Below the pieces are notes generated by a model that saw only the letters and a program-made list of their open reading frames with translations, was not told the origin of the DNA and made no database searches. Below are positions 39,401 to 53,244 of a DNA stretch of 64,000 nucleotides, piece after piece. A program made the position numbers and the translations under genes. Source of the stretch: Petrolisthes cinctipes (taxonomy: Eukaryota > Arthropoda > Malacostraca > Decapoda > Porcellanidae); contig JAWQEG010000166.1 of the NCBI GenBank assembly GCA_033782935.1, positions 2,570,001-2,634,000 on the forward strand, written 5' to 3'. The stretch's first letter is position 1. Every line of letters begins with the position of its first letter.

Positions 39401-42400
39401 CATGTACAGATCGCTTCTGGGACCCCAAAATATCGAATTTTCGGGTGTTTAGGGCCAGAATTTGAGATATAAACGGGTACAGAAGATGCATGCACATATC
39501 GACTTTTGTTCACCTAAAAGATCGATTTTCAGTATGTTTTTGGCCTGTATTTTGAAAATACTATAACACGGAGTAGGCATGTACAGATACCTTCTGGGAC
39601 CTCTAAATATCGAATTTTCGGGTGTTTTGGGACTGAATTTGAGATATCGATTTTTTGGCACCTAAAATGTCGATTTTTAGCATGTTTTTAGCCTATATTT
39701 TGAAAATATTCTAGCACTGTACAGATTGCTTCTGGGACCCCAAAATATTGAATTTTCGGGTGTTTTGAGTCTGAATTTGAGATATAAACGGGTACAGAAG
39801 ATACTTGCACATATTGACTTTGGGCACCTAAAAGATCGATTTTCAGTATGTTTTTGGCCTGTATTTTGAAAATACTCTAACACGGAGTAGGCATGTACAG
39901 ATACCTTCTGGGACCTCTAAATATCGAATTTTCGGGTGTTTTGGGACTGAATTTGAGATATCGATTTTTTGGCACCTAAAATGTCGATTTTTAGCATGTT
40001 TTTAGCCTATATTTTGAAAATATTCTAGCACTGAGTAGGCATGTACAGATTGCTTCTGGGACCCCAAAATATTGAATTTTCGGGTGTTTTGAGCCTGAAT
40101 TTCAGATATAAACGGGTACTGAAGATGCATGCACATATCGACTTTTGTGCACCTAAAAGATCGATTTTCAATATGTTTTGAGCATGTATTTTGAAAATAC
40201 TCTAACACGGAGTAGGCATGTACAGATCGCTTCTGGGACCCCTAAATATCGAATTTTCGGGTGTTTTGGGACTGAATTTGAGATATCGACTTTTTGGCAC
40301 CTAAAAGATCGATTTTCAGCTTGTTTTTAGCCTATATTTTGAAAATATTCTAGCACTGTACAGATTGCTTCTGGGACCCGAAAATATTGAATTTTCGGGT
40401 GTTTTGAGCCTGAATTTGAGATATAAACGGGTACAGAAGATACATGCACATATTGACTTTGGGCACCAAAAATATCGATTTTCAGCATGTTTTGGGCCTG
40501 AATTTTGAAAATACTCTAACACGGAGTAGGCATGTACAAATCGCTTCTGGGACCCCAAAATATCGAATTTTCGGGTGTTTAGGGCCAGAATTTGAGATAT
40601 AAACGGGTACAGAAGATGCATGCACATATCGACTTTTGGGCACCTAAAAGATCGATTTTCAGTATGTTTTTGGCCTGTATTTTGAAAATACTATAACACG
40701 GAGTAGGCATGTACAGATACCTTCTGGGACCTCTAAATATCGAATTTTCGGGTGTTTTGGGACTGAATTTGAGATATCGATTTTTTGGCACCTAAAATGT
40801 CGATTTTTAGCATGTTTTTAGCCTATATTTTGAAAATATTCTAGCACTGTGTAGGCATGTACAGATTGCTTCTGGGACCCCAAAATATTGAATTTTCGGG
40901 TGTTTTGAGCCTGAATTTGAGATATAAACGGGTACAGAAGATACATGCACATATTGACTTTGGGCATTTAAATTATCGATTTTCAGCATGTTTTTAGCCT
41001 ATATTTTGAAAATACTCTAACACTGAGTAGGCATGTACAGATTGCTTCTGGGACCCCAAAATATTGAATTTTCGGGTGTTTTTGAGCCTGAATTTGAGAT
41101 ATAAACGGGTTACTGAAGATGCATGCACATATCGACTTTTGTGCACCTAAAAGATCGATTTTCAGTATGTTTTGAGCATGTATTTTGAAAATACTCTAAC
41201 ACGGAGTAGGCATGTACAGATACCTTCTGGGACCCCTAAATATGGAATTTTCGGGTGTTTTGGGACTGATTTTGAGATATCGACTTTTTGGCACCTAAAA
41301 TATCGATTTTTAGCATGTTTTTAGCCTATATTTTGAAAATATTCTAGCATTGTACAGATTGCTTCTGGGACCCCAAAATATTGAATTTTCGGGTGTTTTG
41401 AGCCTGAATTTGAGATATAAACTGGTACAGAAGATACATGCACATATTGACTTTGGGCACCAAAAATATCGATTTTCAGCATGTTTTGGGCCTGAATTTT
41501 GAAAATACTCTAACACGGAGTAGGCATGTACAGATCGCTTCTGGGACCCCAAAATATCGAATTTTCTGGTGTTTAGGGCCAGAATTTGAGATATAAACGG
41601 GTACAGAAGATGCATGCACATATCGTCTTTTGGGCACCTAAAAGATCGATTTTCAGTATGTTTTTATCCTGTATTTTGAAAATACTCTAACACGGAGTAG
41701 GCATGTACAGATACCTTCTGAGACCTCTAAATATCGAATTTTCGGGTGTTTTGGGACTGAATTTGAGATATCGATTTTTTGGCACCTAAAATGTCGATTT
41801 TTAGCATGTTTTTAGCCTATATTTTGAAAATATTCTAGCACTGTGTAGGCATGTACAGATTGCTTCTGGGACCCCAAAATCTTGAATTTTCGGGTGTTTT
41901 GAGCCTGAATTTGAGATATAAACGGGTACAGAAGATACATGCACATATTGACTTTGGGCATCTAAAATATCGATTTTCAGCATGTTTTGGGCCTGAATTT
42001 TGAAAATACTCTAACACGGAGTAGGCATGTACAGATCGCTTCTGGGACCCCAAAATATCGAATTTTCGGGTGTTTAGGGCCAGAATTTGAGATATAAACG
42101 GGTACAGAAGATGCATGCACATATCGACTTTTGGGCACCTAAAAGATCGATTTTCAGTATGTTTTTGGCCTGTATTTTGAAAATACTCTAACACGGAGTA
42201 GGCATGTACAGATACCTTCTGGGACCTCTAAATATCGAATTTTCGGGTGTTTTGGGACTGAATTTGAGATATCGATTTTTTGGCACCTAAAATGTCGATT
42301 TTTAGCATGTTTTTAGCCTATATTTTGAAAATATTCTAGCACTGTGTAGGCATGTACAGATTGCTTCTGGGACCCCAAAATATTGAATTTTCGGGTGTTT

Positions 42401-44143
42401 TGAGCCTGAATTTGAGATATAAACGGGTACAGAATATACATGCACATATTGACTTTGGGCATTTAAATTATCGATTTTCAGTATGTTTTGGGCCTGTATT
42501 TTGAAAATACTCTAACACTGAGTAGGCATGTACAGATCGCTTCTGGGACCCCAAAATATCGAATTTTCGGGTGTTTAGGGCCAGAATTTGAGATATAAAC
42601 GGGTACAGAAGATGCATGCACATATCGACTTTTGTGCACCTAAAAGATCGATTTTCAGTATGTTTTTGGCCTGTATTTTGAAAATACTCTAACACGGAGT
42701 AGGCATGTACAGATACCTTCTGGGACCTCTAAATATCGAATTTTCGGGTGTTTTGGAACTGAATTTGAGATATCGATTTTTTGGCACCTAAAATGTCGAT
42801 TTTTAACATGTTTTTAGCCTATATTTTGAAAATATTCTAGCACTACAGATTGCTTCTGGGACCCCAAAATATTGAATTTTCGGGTGTTTTGAGCCTGAAT
42901 TTGAGATATAAACGGGTACAGAAGATACATGCACATATTGACTTTGGGCATCTAAAATATCTATTTTCAGCATGTTTTTTTGGCCTGAATTTTGAAAATA
43001 CTCTAACACGGAGTAGGCATGTACAGATCGCTTCTGGGACCCCAAAATATCGAATTTTCGGGTGTTTAGGGCCAGAATTTGAGATATAAACGGGTACAGA
43101 AGATGCATGCACATATCGACTTTTGTTCACCTAAAAGATCGATTTTCAGTATGTTTTTGGCCTGTATTTTGAAAATACTATAACACGGAGTAGGCATGTA
43201 CAGATACCTTCTGGGACCTCTAAATATCGAATTTTCGGGTGTTTTGGGACTGAATTTGAGATATCGATTTTTTGGCACCTAAAATGTCGATTTTTAGCAT
43301 GTTTTTAGCCTATATTTTGAAAATATTCTAGCACTGTACAGATTGCTTCTGGGACCCCAAAATATCGAATTTTCGGGTGTTTAGGGCCAGAATTTGAGAT
43401 ATAAACGGGTACAGAAGATGCATGCACATATCGACTTTTGGGCACCTAAAAGATCGATTTTCAGTATGTTTTTGGCCTGTATTTTGAAAATACTATAACA
43501 CGGAGTAGGCATGTACAGATACCTTCTGGGACCTCTAAATATCGAATTTTCGGGTGTTTTGGGACTGAATTTGAGATATCGATTTTTTGGCACCTAAAAT
43601 GTCGATTTTTAGCATGTTTTTAGCCTATATTTTGAAAATATTCTAGCACTGTGTAGGCATGTACAGATTGCTTCTGGGACCCCAAAATATTGAATTTTCG
43701 GGTGTTTTGAGCCTGAATTTGAGATATAAACGGGTACAGAAGATACATGCACATATTGACTTTGGGCATCTAAAATATCGATTTTCAGCATGTTTTGGGC
43801 CTGAATTTTGAAAATACTCTAACACGGAGTAGGCATGTACAGATCGCTTCTGGGACCCCAAAATATCGAATTTTCGGGTGTTTAGGGCCAGAATTTGAGA
43901 TATAAACGGGTACAGAAGATACATGCACATATCGACTTTTGGGCACCTAAAAGATCGATTTTCAGTATGTTTTTGGCCTGTATTTTGAAAATACTCTAAC
44001 ACGGAGTAGGCATGTACAGATACCTTCTGGGACCTCTAAATATCGAATTTTCGGGTGTTTTGGGACTGAATTTGAGATATCGATTTTTTGGCACCTAAAA
44101 TGTCGATTTTTAGCATGTTTTTAGCCTATATTTTGAAAATATT
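36419..44143 (+). repeat. Block with interleaved duplications at offsets 2,310, 3,440 and 3,617
   Basis: Anchors are 36419, 36910, 37401, 37903, 38394, 38719, 39220, 39711, 40025, 40350, 40841, 41344, 41835, 42336, 42837, 43328, 43643 and 44144. Segment X (CTAGCACTACAG, CATG followed by seven T then GGCC, TATCTATTTTCAGC) occurs at 36910, 39220 and 42837. Segment Y (GGGTTACTGAAG, CCCCTAAATATGG, ACTGATTTTGAG, AAACTGGTACAG, TTTTTATCCTG) occurs at 37401-38393 and 40841-41834. Many A variants carry GGGCATTTAAATTATCG. CTATAACACGG marks B monomers near 39571, 40690, 43193 and 43493. Confidence 0.82.
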
Positions 44144-45252
44144 CTAGCACTGTGTAGGCATGTACAGATTGCTTCTGGGACCCGAAAATATTGAATTTTC
44201 GGGTGTTTTGAGCCTGAATTTGAGATATAAACGGGTACAGAATATACATGCACATATTGACTTTGGGCATTTAAATTATCGATTTTCAGTATGTTTTGGG
44301 CCTGTATTTTGAAAATACTCTAACACGGAGTAGGCATGTACAGATCGCTTCTGGGACCTCTAAATATCGAATTTTCGGGTGTTTTGGGACTGAATTTGAG
44401 ATATCGACTTTTGTGCACCTAAAAGATCGATTTTCAATATGTTTTGAGCATGTATTTTGAAAATACTCTAACACGGAGTAGGCATGTACAGATCGCTTCT
44501 GTGACCCCTAAATATCGAATTTTCGGGTGTTTTGGGACTGAATTTGAGATATCGATTTTTTGGCACCTAAAATGTCGATTTTTAGCATGTTTTTAGCCTA
44601 TATTTTGAAAATATTCTAGCACTACAGATTGCTTCTGGGACCCCAAAATATTGAATTTTCGGGTGTTTTGAGCCTGAATTTGAGATATAAACGGGTACAG
44701 AAGATACATGCACATATTGACTTTGGGCATCTAAATTATCGATTTTTAGCATGTTTTGGGCCTGAATTTTGAAAATACTCTAACACGGAGTAGGCATGTA
44801 CAGATCGCTTCTGGGACCCCAAAATATCGAATTTTCGGGTGTTTAGGGCCAGAATTTGAGATATAAACGGGTACAGAAGATGCATGCACATATCGACTTT
44901 TGGGCACCTAAAAGATCGATTTTCAGTATGTTTTTGGCCTGTATTTTGAAAATACTCTAACACGGAGTAGGCATGTACAGATCGCTTCTGGGACCTCTAA
45001 ATATCGAATTTTCGGGTGTTTTGGGACTGAATTTGAGATATCGACTTTTGTGCACCTAAAAGATCGATTTTCAATATGTTTTGAGCATGTATTTTGAAAA
45101 TACTCTAACACGGAGTAGGCATGTACAGATCGCTTCTGTGACCCCTAAATATCGAATTTTCGGGTGTTTTGGGACTGAATTTGAGATATCGACTTTTTGG
45201 CACCTAAAAGATCGATTTTCAGCATGTTTTTAGCCTATATTTTGAAAATATT
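44144..45252 (+). repeat. Two irregular units with doubled short monomers (472 and 637 bp)
   Basis: Unit 44144-44615 is 472 bp: one 176-bp monomer, a 148-bp short monomer with a C head and a B tail (GATATCGACTTTTGTGCACC, CAATATGTTTTGAGCATG), and a 148-bp C. Unit 44616-45252 is 637 bp: A with the 12-bp deletion (164), B (177), the same short C/B chimera (148) and C (148). The chimera near 44335-44482 recurs 637 bp later near 44972-45119 with identical private bases, including CGCTTCTGTGACCCC just after it. Two short monomers in a row occur only here in the window. Confidence 0.8.
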
Positions 45253-47402
45253 CTAGCACTGTACAGATTGCTTCTGTGACCCGAAAATATTGAATTTTCG
45301 GGTGTTTTGAGCCTGAATTTGAGATATAAACGGGTACAGAAGATACATGCACATATTGACTTTGGGCACCAAAAATATCGATTTTCAGCATGTTTTGGGC
45401 CTGAATTTTGAAAATACTCTAACACGGAGTAGGCATGTACAGATCGCTTCTGGGACCCCAAAATATCGAATTTTCGGGTGTTTAGGGCCAGAATTTGAGA
45501 TATAAACGGGTACAGAAGATGCATGCACATATCGACTTTTGGGCACCTAAAAGATCGATTTTCAGTATGTTTTTGGCCTGTATTTTGAAAATACTATAAC
45601 ACGGAGTAGGCATGTACAGATACCTTCTGGGACCTCTAAATATCGAATTTTCGGGTGTTTTGGGACTGAATTTGAGATATCGATTTTTTGGCACCTAAAA
45701 TGTCGATTTTTAGCATGTTTTTAGCCTATATTTTGAAAATATTCTAGCACTGTACAGATTGCTTCTGGGACCCCAAAATATTGAATTTTCGGGTGTTTTG
45801 AGCCTGAATTTGAGATATAAACGGGTACAGAAGATACATGCACATATTGACTTTGGGCATCTAAAATATCGATTTTCAGCATGTTTTGGGCCTGAATTTT
45901 GAAAATACTCTAATACGGAGTAGGCATGTACAGATCGCTTCTGGGACCCCAAAATATCGAATTTTCGGGTATTTAGGGCCAGAATTTGAGATATAAACGG
46001 GTACAGAAGATGCATGCACATATCGACTTTTGGGCACCTAAAAGATCGATTTTCAGTATGTTTTTGGCCTGTATTTTGAAAATACTCTAACACGGAGTAG
46101 GCATGTACAGATACCTTCTGGGACCTCTAAATATCGAATTTTCGGGTGTTTTGGGACTGAATTTGAGATATCGATTTTTTGGCACCTAAAATGTCGATTT
46201 TTAGCATGTTTTTAGCCTATATTTTGAAAATCTTCTAGCACTGTGTAGGCATGTACAGATTGCTTCTGGGACCCGAAAATATTGAATTTTCGGGTGTTTT
46301 GAGCCTGAATTTGAGATATAAACGGGTACAGAATATACATGCACATATTGACTTTGGGCATTTAAATTATCGATTTTCAGCATGTTTTCGGCCTGTATTT
46401 TGAAAATACTCTAACACTGAGTAGGCATGTACAGATCGCTTCTGGGACCCCAAAATATCGAATTTTCGGGAGTTTAGGGCCAGAATTTGAGATATAAACG
46501 GGTACAGTAGATGCATGCACATATCGACTTTTGGGCACCTAAAAGATCGATTTTCAGTATGTTTTTGGCCTGTATTTTGAAAATACTCTAACACGGAGTA
46601 GGCATGTACAGATACCTTCTGGGACCTCTAAATATCGAATTTTCGGGTGTTTTGGGACTGAATTTGAGATATCGATTTTTTGGCACCTAAAATGTCGATT
46701 TTTAGCATGTTTTTAGCCTATATTTTGAAAATATTCTAGCACTGTACAGATTGCTTCTGGGACCCGAAAATATTGAATTTTCGGGTGTTTTGAGCCTGAA
46801 TTTGAGATATAAACGGATACAGAAGATACATGCACATATTGACTTTGGGCACCAAAAATATCGATTTTCAGCATGTTTTGGGCCTGAATTTTGAAAATAC
46901 TCTAACACGGAGTAGGCATGTACAGATCGCTTCTGGGACCCCAAAATATCGAATTTTCGGGTGTTTAGGGCCAGAATTTGAGATATAAACGGGTACAGAA
47001 GATACATGCACATATTGACTTTGGGCATCTAAAATATCGATTTTCAGCATGTTTTGGGCCTGAATTTTGAAAATACTCTAACACGGAGTAGGCATGTACA
47101 GATCGCTTCTGGGACCCCAAAATATCGAATTTTCGGGTATTTAGGGCCAGAATTTGAGATATAAACGGGTACAGAAGATGCATGCACATATCGACTTTTG
47201 GGCACCTAAAAGATCGATTTTCTGTATGTTTTTGGCCTGTATTTTGAAAATACTCTAACCCGGAGTAGGCATGTAGAGATACCTTCTGGGACCTCTAAAT
47301 ATCGTATTTTCGGGTGTTTTGGTACTGAATTTGAGATATCGATTTTTTGGCACCTAAAATGTCGATTTTTAGCATGATTTTAGCCTATATTTTGAAAATA
47401 TT
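45253..47402 (+). repeat. Units 491-491-501-667 linking blocks
   Basis: Anchors are 45253, 45744, 46235 (ATCTTCTAG), 46736 and 47403. Unit 45253-45743 matches 40350-40840 at offset 4,903 (GACCCGAAAATATTG, CTATAACACGG). The 667-bp unit at 46736 is A with the 10-bp deletion (166), another 176-bp monomer, B (177) and C (148). Its last C has several new changes (GTAGAGATACC, ATATCGTATTTTC, TTTTGGTACTG) and the AGCATGATTTTAGCC tail that characterises the next block. Confidence 0.78.
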
Positions 47403-50400
47403 CTAGCACTGAGTAGGCATGTACAGATTGCTTCTGGGACCCCAAAATATTGATTTTTCGGGTGTTTTGAGCCTGAATTTGAGATATAAACGGGTACAGA
47501 AGATACATGCACATATTGACTTTGGGCACCAAAAATATAGATTTTCAGCATGTTTTGGGCATGAATTTTGAAAATACTCTAACACGGAGTAGGCATGTAC
47601 AGATCGCTTCTGGGACCCCAAAATATCGAATTTTCGGGTATTTAGGGCCAGAATTTGAGATATAAACGGGTACAGAAGATGCATGCACATATCGACTTTT
47701 GGGCACCTAAAAGATCGATTTTCAGTATGTTTTTGGCCTGTATTTTGAAAATACTCTAACACGGAGTAGGCATGTACAGATACCTTCTGGGACCTCTAAA
47801 TATCGAATTTTCGGGTGTTTTGGGACTGAATTTGAGATATCGATTTTTTGGCACCTAAAATGTCGATTTTTAGCATGATTTTAGCCTATATTTTGAAAAT
47901 ATTCTAGCACTGAGTAGGCATGTACAGATTGCTTCTAGTACCCCAAAATATTGATTTTTCGGGTGTTTTGAGCCTGAATTTGATATATAAACGGGTACAG
48001 AAGATACATGCACATATTGACTTTTGGCACCTAAAATGTCGATTTTCAGCATGTTTTGGGCCTGTATTTTAAAAATACTCTAACACTGAGTAGGCATGTA
48101 CAGATTGCTTCTGGGACCCCAAAATATTGAATTTTCGGGTGTTTTGAGCATGAATTTGAGATATAAACGGGTACTGAAGATGCATGCACATATCGACTTT
48201 TGTGCACCTAAAAGATCGATTTTCAGTATGTTTTGAGCATGTATTTTGAAAATACTCTAACACGGAGTAGGCATGTACAGATCGCTTCTGGGACCCCTAA
48301 ATATGGAATTTTCGGGTGTTTTGGGACTGAATTTGAGATATCGACTTTTTGGCACCTAAAAGATCGATTTTTAGCATGTTTTTAGCCTATATTTTGAAAA
48401 TATTCTAGCACTGTACAGATTGCTTCTGGGACCCGAAAATATTGAATTTTCGGGTGTTTTGAGCCTGAATTTGAGATATAAACGGGTACAGAAGATACAT
48501 GCACATATTGACTTTGGGCAACAAAAATATCGATTTTCAGCATGTTTTGGGCCTGAATTTTGAAAATACTCTAACACGGAGTAGGCATGTACAGATCGCA
48601 TCTGGGACCCCAAAATATCGAGTTTTCGGGTGTTTAGGGCCAGAATTTGAGATATAAACGGGTACAGAAGATGCATGCACATATCGACTTTTGGGCACCT
48701 AAAAGATCGATTTTCAGTATGTTTTTGGCCTGTATTTTGAAAATACTCTAACCCGGAGTAGGCATGTACAGATACCTTCTGGGACCTCTAAATATCGTAT
48801 TTTCGGGTGTTTTGGGACTGAATTTGAGATATCGATTTTTTGGCACCTAAAATGTCGATTTTTAGCATGATTTTAGCCTATATTTTGAAAATATTCTAGC
48901 ACTGAGTAGGCATGTACAGATTGCTTCTGGGACCCCAAAATATTGATTTTTCGGGTGTTTTGAGCCTGAATTTGAGATATAAACGGGTACAGAAGATACA
49001 TGCACATATTGACTTTGGGCAACAAAAATATCGATTTTCAGCATGTTTTGGGCCTGAATTTTGAAAATACTCTAACACGGAGTAGGCATGTACAGATCGC
49101 ATCTGGGACCCCAAAATATCGAGTTTTCGGGTGTTTAGGGCCAGAATTTGAGATATAAACGGGTACAGAAGATGCATGCACATATCGACTTTTGGGCACC
49201 TAAAAGATCGATTTTCAGTATGTTTTTGGCCTGTATTTTGAAAATACTCTAACCCGGAGTAGGCATGTACAGATACCTTCTGGGACCTCTAAATATCGTA
49301 TTTTCGGGTGTTTTGGGACTGAATTTGAGATATCGATTTTTTGGCACCTAAAATGTCGATTTTTAGCATGATTTTAGCCTATATTTTGAAAATATTCTAG
49401 CACTGAGTAGGCATGTACAGATTGCTTCTGGGACCCCAAAATATTGATTTTTCGGGTGTTTTGAGCCTGAATTTGAGATATAAACGGGTACAGAAGATAC
49501 ATGCACATATTGACTTTGGGCACCAAAAATATAGATTTTCAGCATGTTTTGGGCATGAATTTTGAAAATACTCTAACACGGTGTAGGCATGTACAGATCG
49601 CTTCTGGGACCCCAAAATATCGAATTTTGGGGTATTTAGGGCCAGAATTTGAGATATAAACGTGTACAGAAGATGCATGCAGATATCGACTTTTGGGCAC
49701 CTAAAAGATCGATTTTCAGTATGTTTTTGGCCTGTATTTTGAAAATACTCTAACACGGAGTAGGCATGTACAGATACCTTCTGGGACCTCTAAATATCGA
49801 ATTTTCGGGTGTTTTGGGACTGAATTTGAGATATCGATTTTTTGGCACCTAAAAGATCGATTTTTAGCATGTTTTTAGCCTATATTTTGAAAATATTCTA
49901 GCACTGAGTAGGCATGTACAGATTGCTTCTGGGACCCCAAAATATTGAATTTTCTGATGTTTTGAGCCTGAATTTGAGATATAAACGGGTACAGAAGATA
50001 CATGCACATATTGACTTTGGGCGCCTACAAGATCGATTTTCAGTATTTTTTTTGGATGTATTTTGAAAATACTCTAACACGGAGTAGGCATGTACAGATA
50101 CCTTCTGGGACCTCTAAATATCGAATTTTCGGGTGTTTTGGGACTGAATTTGAGATATCGACTTTTTGGCACCTAAAAGATCGATTTTTAGCATGTTTTT
50201 AGCCTATATTTTGAAAATATTCTAGCACTGAGTAGGCATGTACAGATTGCTTCTGGGACCCCAAAATATTGATTTTTCGGGTGTTTTGAGCCTGAATTTG
50301 AGATATAAACGGGTACAGAAGATACATGCACATATTGACTTTTGGCACCTAAAATGTCGATTTTTAGCATGTTTTTAGCCTATATTTTGAAAATATTCTA

Positions 50401-53244
50401 GCACTGTGTAGGCATGTACAGATTGCTTCTGGGACCCCAAAATATTTAATTTTCGGGTGTTTTGAGCCTGAATTTGAGATATAAACGGGTACAGAAGATA
50501 CATGCACATATTGACTTTAAGCATTTAAATTATCGATTTTCAGCATGTTTTGGGCCTGTATTTTAAAAATACTCTAACACTGAGTAGGCATGTACAGATT
50601 GCTTCTGGGACCCCAAAATATTGAATTTTCGGGTGTTTTGAGCATGAATTTGAGATATAAACGGGTACTGAAGATGCATGCACATATCGACTTTTGTGCA
50701 CCTAAAAGATCGATTTTCAGTATGTTTTGAGCATGTATTTTGAAAATACTCTAACACGGAGTAGGCATGTACAGATCGCTTCTGGGACCCCTAAATATGG
50801 AATTTTCAGGTGTTTTGGGACTGAATTTGAGATATCGACTTTTTGGCACCTAAAAGATCGATTTTTAGCATGTTTTTAGCCTATATTTTGAAAATATTCT
50901 AGCATTGTACAGATTGCTTCTGGGACACGAAAATATTGAATTTTCGGGTGTTTTGAGCCTGAATTTGAGATATAAACGGGTACAGAAGATACATGCACAT
51001 ATTGACTTTGGGCACCAAAAATATCGATTTTCAGCATGTTTTGGGCCTGAATTTTGAAAATACTCTAACACGGAGTAGGCATGTACAGATCGCATCTGGG
51101 ACCCCAAAATATCGAGTTTTCGGGTGTTTAGGGCAAGAATTTGAGATATAAACGGGTACAGAAGATGCATGCACATATCGACTTTTGGGCACCTAAAAGA
51201 TCGATTTTCAGTATGTTTTTGGCCTGTATTTTGAAAATACTCTAACCCGGAGTAGGCATGTACAGATACCTTCTGGGACCTCTAAATATCGTATTTTCGG
51301 GTGTTTTGGGACTGAATTTGAGATATCGATTTTTTGGCACCTAAAATGTCGATTTTTAGCATGATTTTAGCCTATATTTTGAAAATATTCTAGCACTGAG
51401 TAGGCATGTACAGATTGCTTCTGGGACCCCAAAATATTGATTTTTCGGGTGTTTTGAGCCTGAATTTGAGATATAAACGGGTACAGAAGATACATGCACA
51501 TATTGACTTTGGGCACCAAAAATATAGATTTTCAGCATGTTTTGGGCATGAATTTTGAAAATACTCTAACACGGTGTAGGCATGTACAGATCGCTTCTGG
51601 GACCCCAAAATATCGAATTTTCGGGTATTTAGGGCCAGAATTTGAGATATAAACGGGTACAGAAGATGCATGCACATATCGACTTTTGGGCACCTAAAAG
51701 ATCGATTTTCAGTATGTTTTTGGCCTGTATTTTGAAAATACTCTAACACGGAGTAGGCATGTACAGATACCTTCTGGGACCTCTAAATATCGAATTTTCG
51801 GGTGTTTTGGGACTGAATTTGAGATATCGATTTTTTGGCACCTAAAATGTCGATTTTTAGCATGATTTTAGCCTATATTTTGAAAATATTCTAGCACTGA
51901 GTAGGCATGTACAGATTGCTTCTGGGACCCCAAAATATTGATTTTTCGGGTGTTTTGAGCCTGAATTTGAGATATAAACGGGTACAGAAGATACATGCAC
52001 ATATTGACTTTTGGCACCTAAAATGTCGATTTTTAGCATGTTTTTAGCCTATATTTTGAAAATATTCTAGCACTGTGTAGGCATGTACAGATTGCTTCTG
52101 GGACCCCAAAATATTTAATTTTCGGGTGTTTTGAGCCTGAATTTGAGATATAAACGGGTACAGAAGATACATGCACATATTGACTTTGAGCATTTAAATT
52201 ATCGATTTTCAGCATGTTTTGGGCCTGTATTTTAAAAATACTCTAACACTGAGTAGGCATGTACAGATTGCTTCTGGGACCCCAAAATATTGAATTTTCG
52301 GGTGTTTTGAGCCAGAATTTGAGATATAAACGGGTACAGAAGATGCATGCACATATCGACTTTTGGGCACCTAAAAGATCGATTTTCAGTATGTTTTTGG
52401 CCTGTATTTTGAAAATACTCTAACACGGAGTAGGCATGTACAGATCGCTTCTGGGACCTCTAAATATCGAATTTTCGGGTGTTTTGGGACTGAATTTGAG
52501 ATATCGATTTTTTGGCACCTAAAATGTCGATTTTTAGCATGATTTTAGCCTATATTTTGAAAATATTCTAGCACTGAGTAGGCATGTACAGATTGCTTCT
52601 GGGACCCCAAAATATTGATTTTTCGGGTGTTTTGAGGCTGAATTTGAGATATAAACGGGTACAGAAGATACATGCACATATTGACTTTTGGCACCTAAAA
52701 TGTCGATTTTTAGCATGTTTTTAGCCTATATTTTGAAAATATTCTAGCACTGTGTAGGCATGTACAGATTGCTTCTGGGACCCCAAAATATTTAATTTTC
52801 GGGTGTTTTGAGCCTGAATTTGAGATATAAACGGGTACAGAAGATACATGCACATATTGACTTTGAGCATTTAAATTATCGATTTTCAGCATGTTTTGGG
52901 CCTGTATTTTAAAAATACTCTAACACTGAGTAGGCATGTACAGATTGCTTCTGGGACCCCAAAATATTGAATTTTCGGGTGTTTTGAGCCTGAATTTGAG
53001 ATATAAACGGGTACTGAAGATGCATGCACATATCGACTTTTGTGCACCTAAAAGATCGATTTTCAGTATGTTTTGAGCATGTATTTTGAAAATACTCTAA
53101 CACGGAGTAGGCATGTACAGATCGCTTCTGGGACCCCTAAATATGGAATTTTCAGGTGTTTTGGGACTGAATTTGAGATATCGACTTTTTGGCACCTAAA
53201 AGATCGATTTTTAGCATGTTTTTAGCCTATATTTTGAAAATATT
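47403..53244 (+). repeat. Block with AGCATGATTTTAG tails and three 677-bp units
   Basis: Anchors are 47403, 47904, 48405, 48896, 49397, 49898, 50222, 50398, 50899, 51390, 51891, 52067, 52568, 52744 and 53245. A monomers here have ATATTGATTTTTCGGG and several C tails read AGCATGATTTTAGCC. Segment 47403-48895 is repeated in part at 49397 (offset 1,994) and 51390 (offset 1,993 from 49397); 48405-48895 matches 50899-51389 (offset 2,494), sharing CAGATCGCATCTGGG, ATATCGAGTTTTCGGG and CTAACCCGGAG. Three 176+501 units lie at 50222-50898, 51891-52567 and 52568-53244. Confidence 0.82.
51891..53244 (+). repeat. Tandem pair of 677-bp units carrying a full-length A/C chimera
   Basis: Anchors 51891, 52067, 52568, 52744 and 53245 give 176+501 twice. 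The 176-bp monomer begins as A (CAGATTGCTTC, ATATTGATTTTTCGGG, GATACATGCACATATTGAC) but ends as C (TTTTGGCACCTAAAATGTCG, AGCATGTTTTTAGCC, ATTCTAGCACTG). It therefore has a C tail without the C deletion. A third example is 50222-50397. The following A monomers share ATATTTAATTTTCGGG and GGGCATTTAAATTATCG-type sequence (here CTTTGAGCATTTAAATT). The right unit reverts to the TTTTGTGCACC B variant, so the copies have diverged slightly. Confidence 0.8.
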
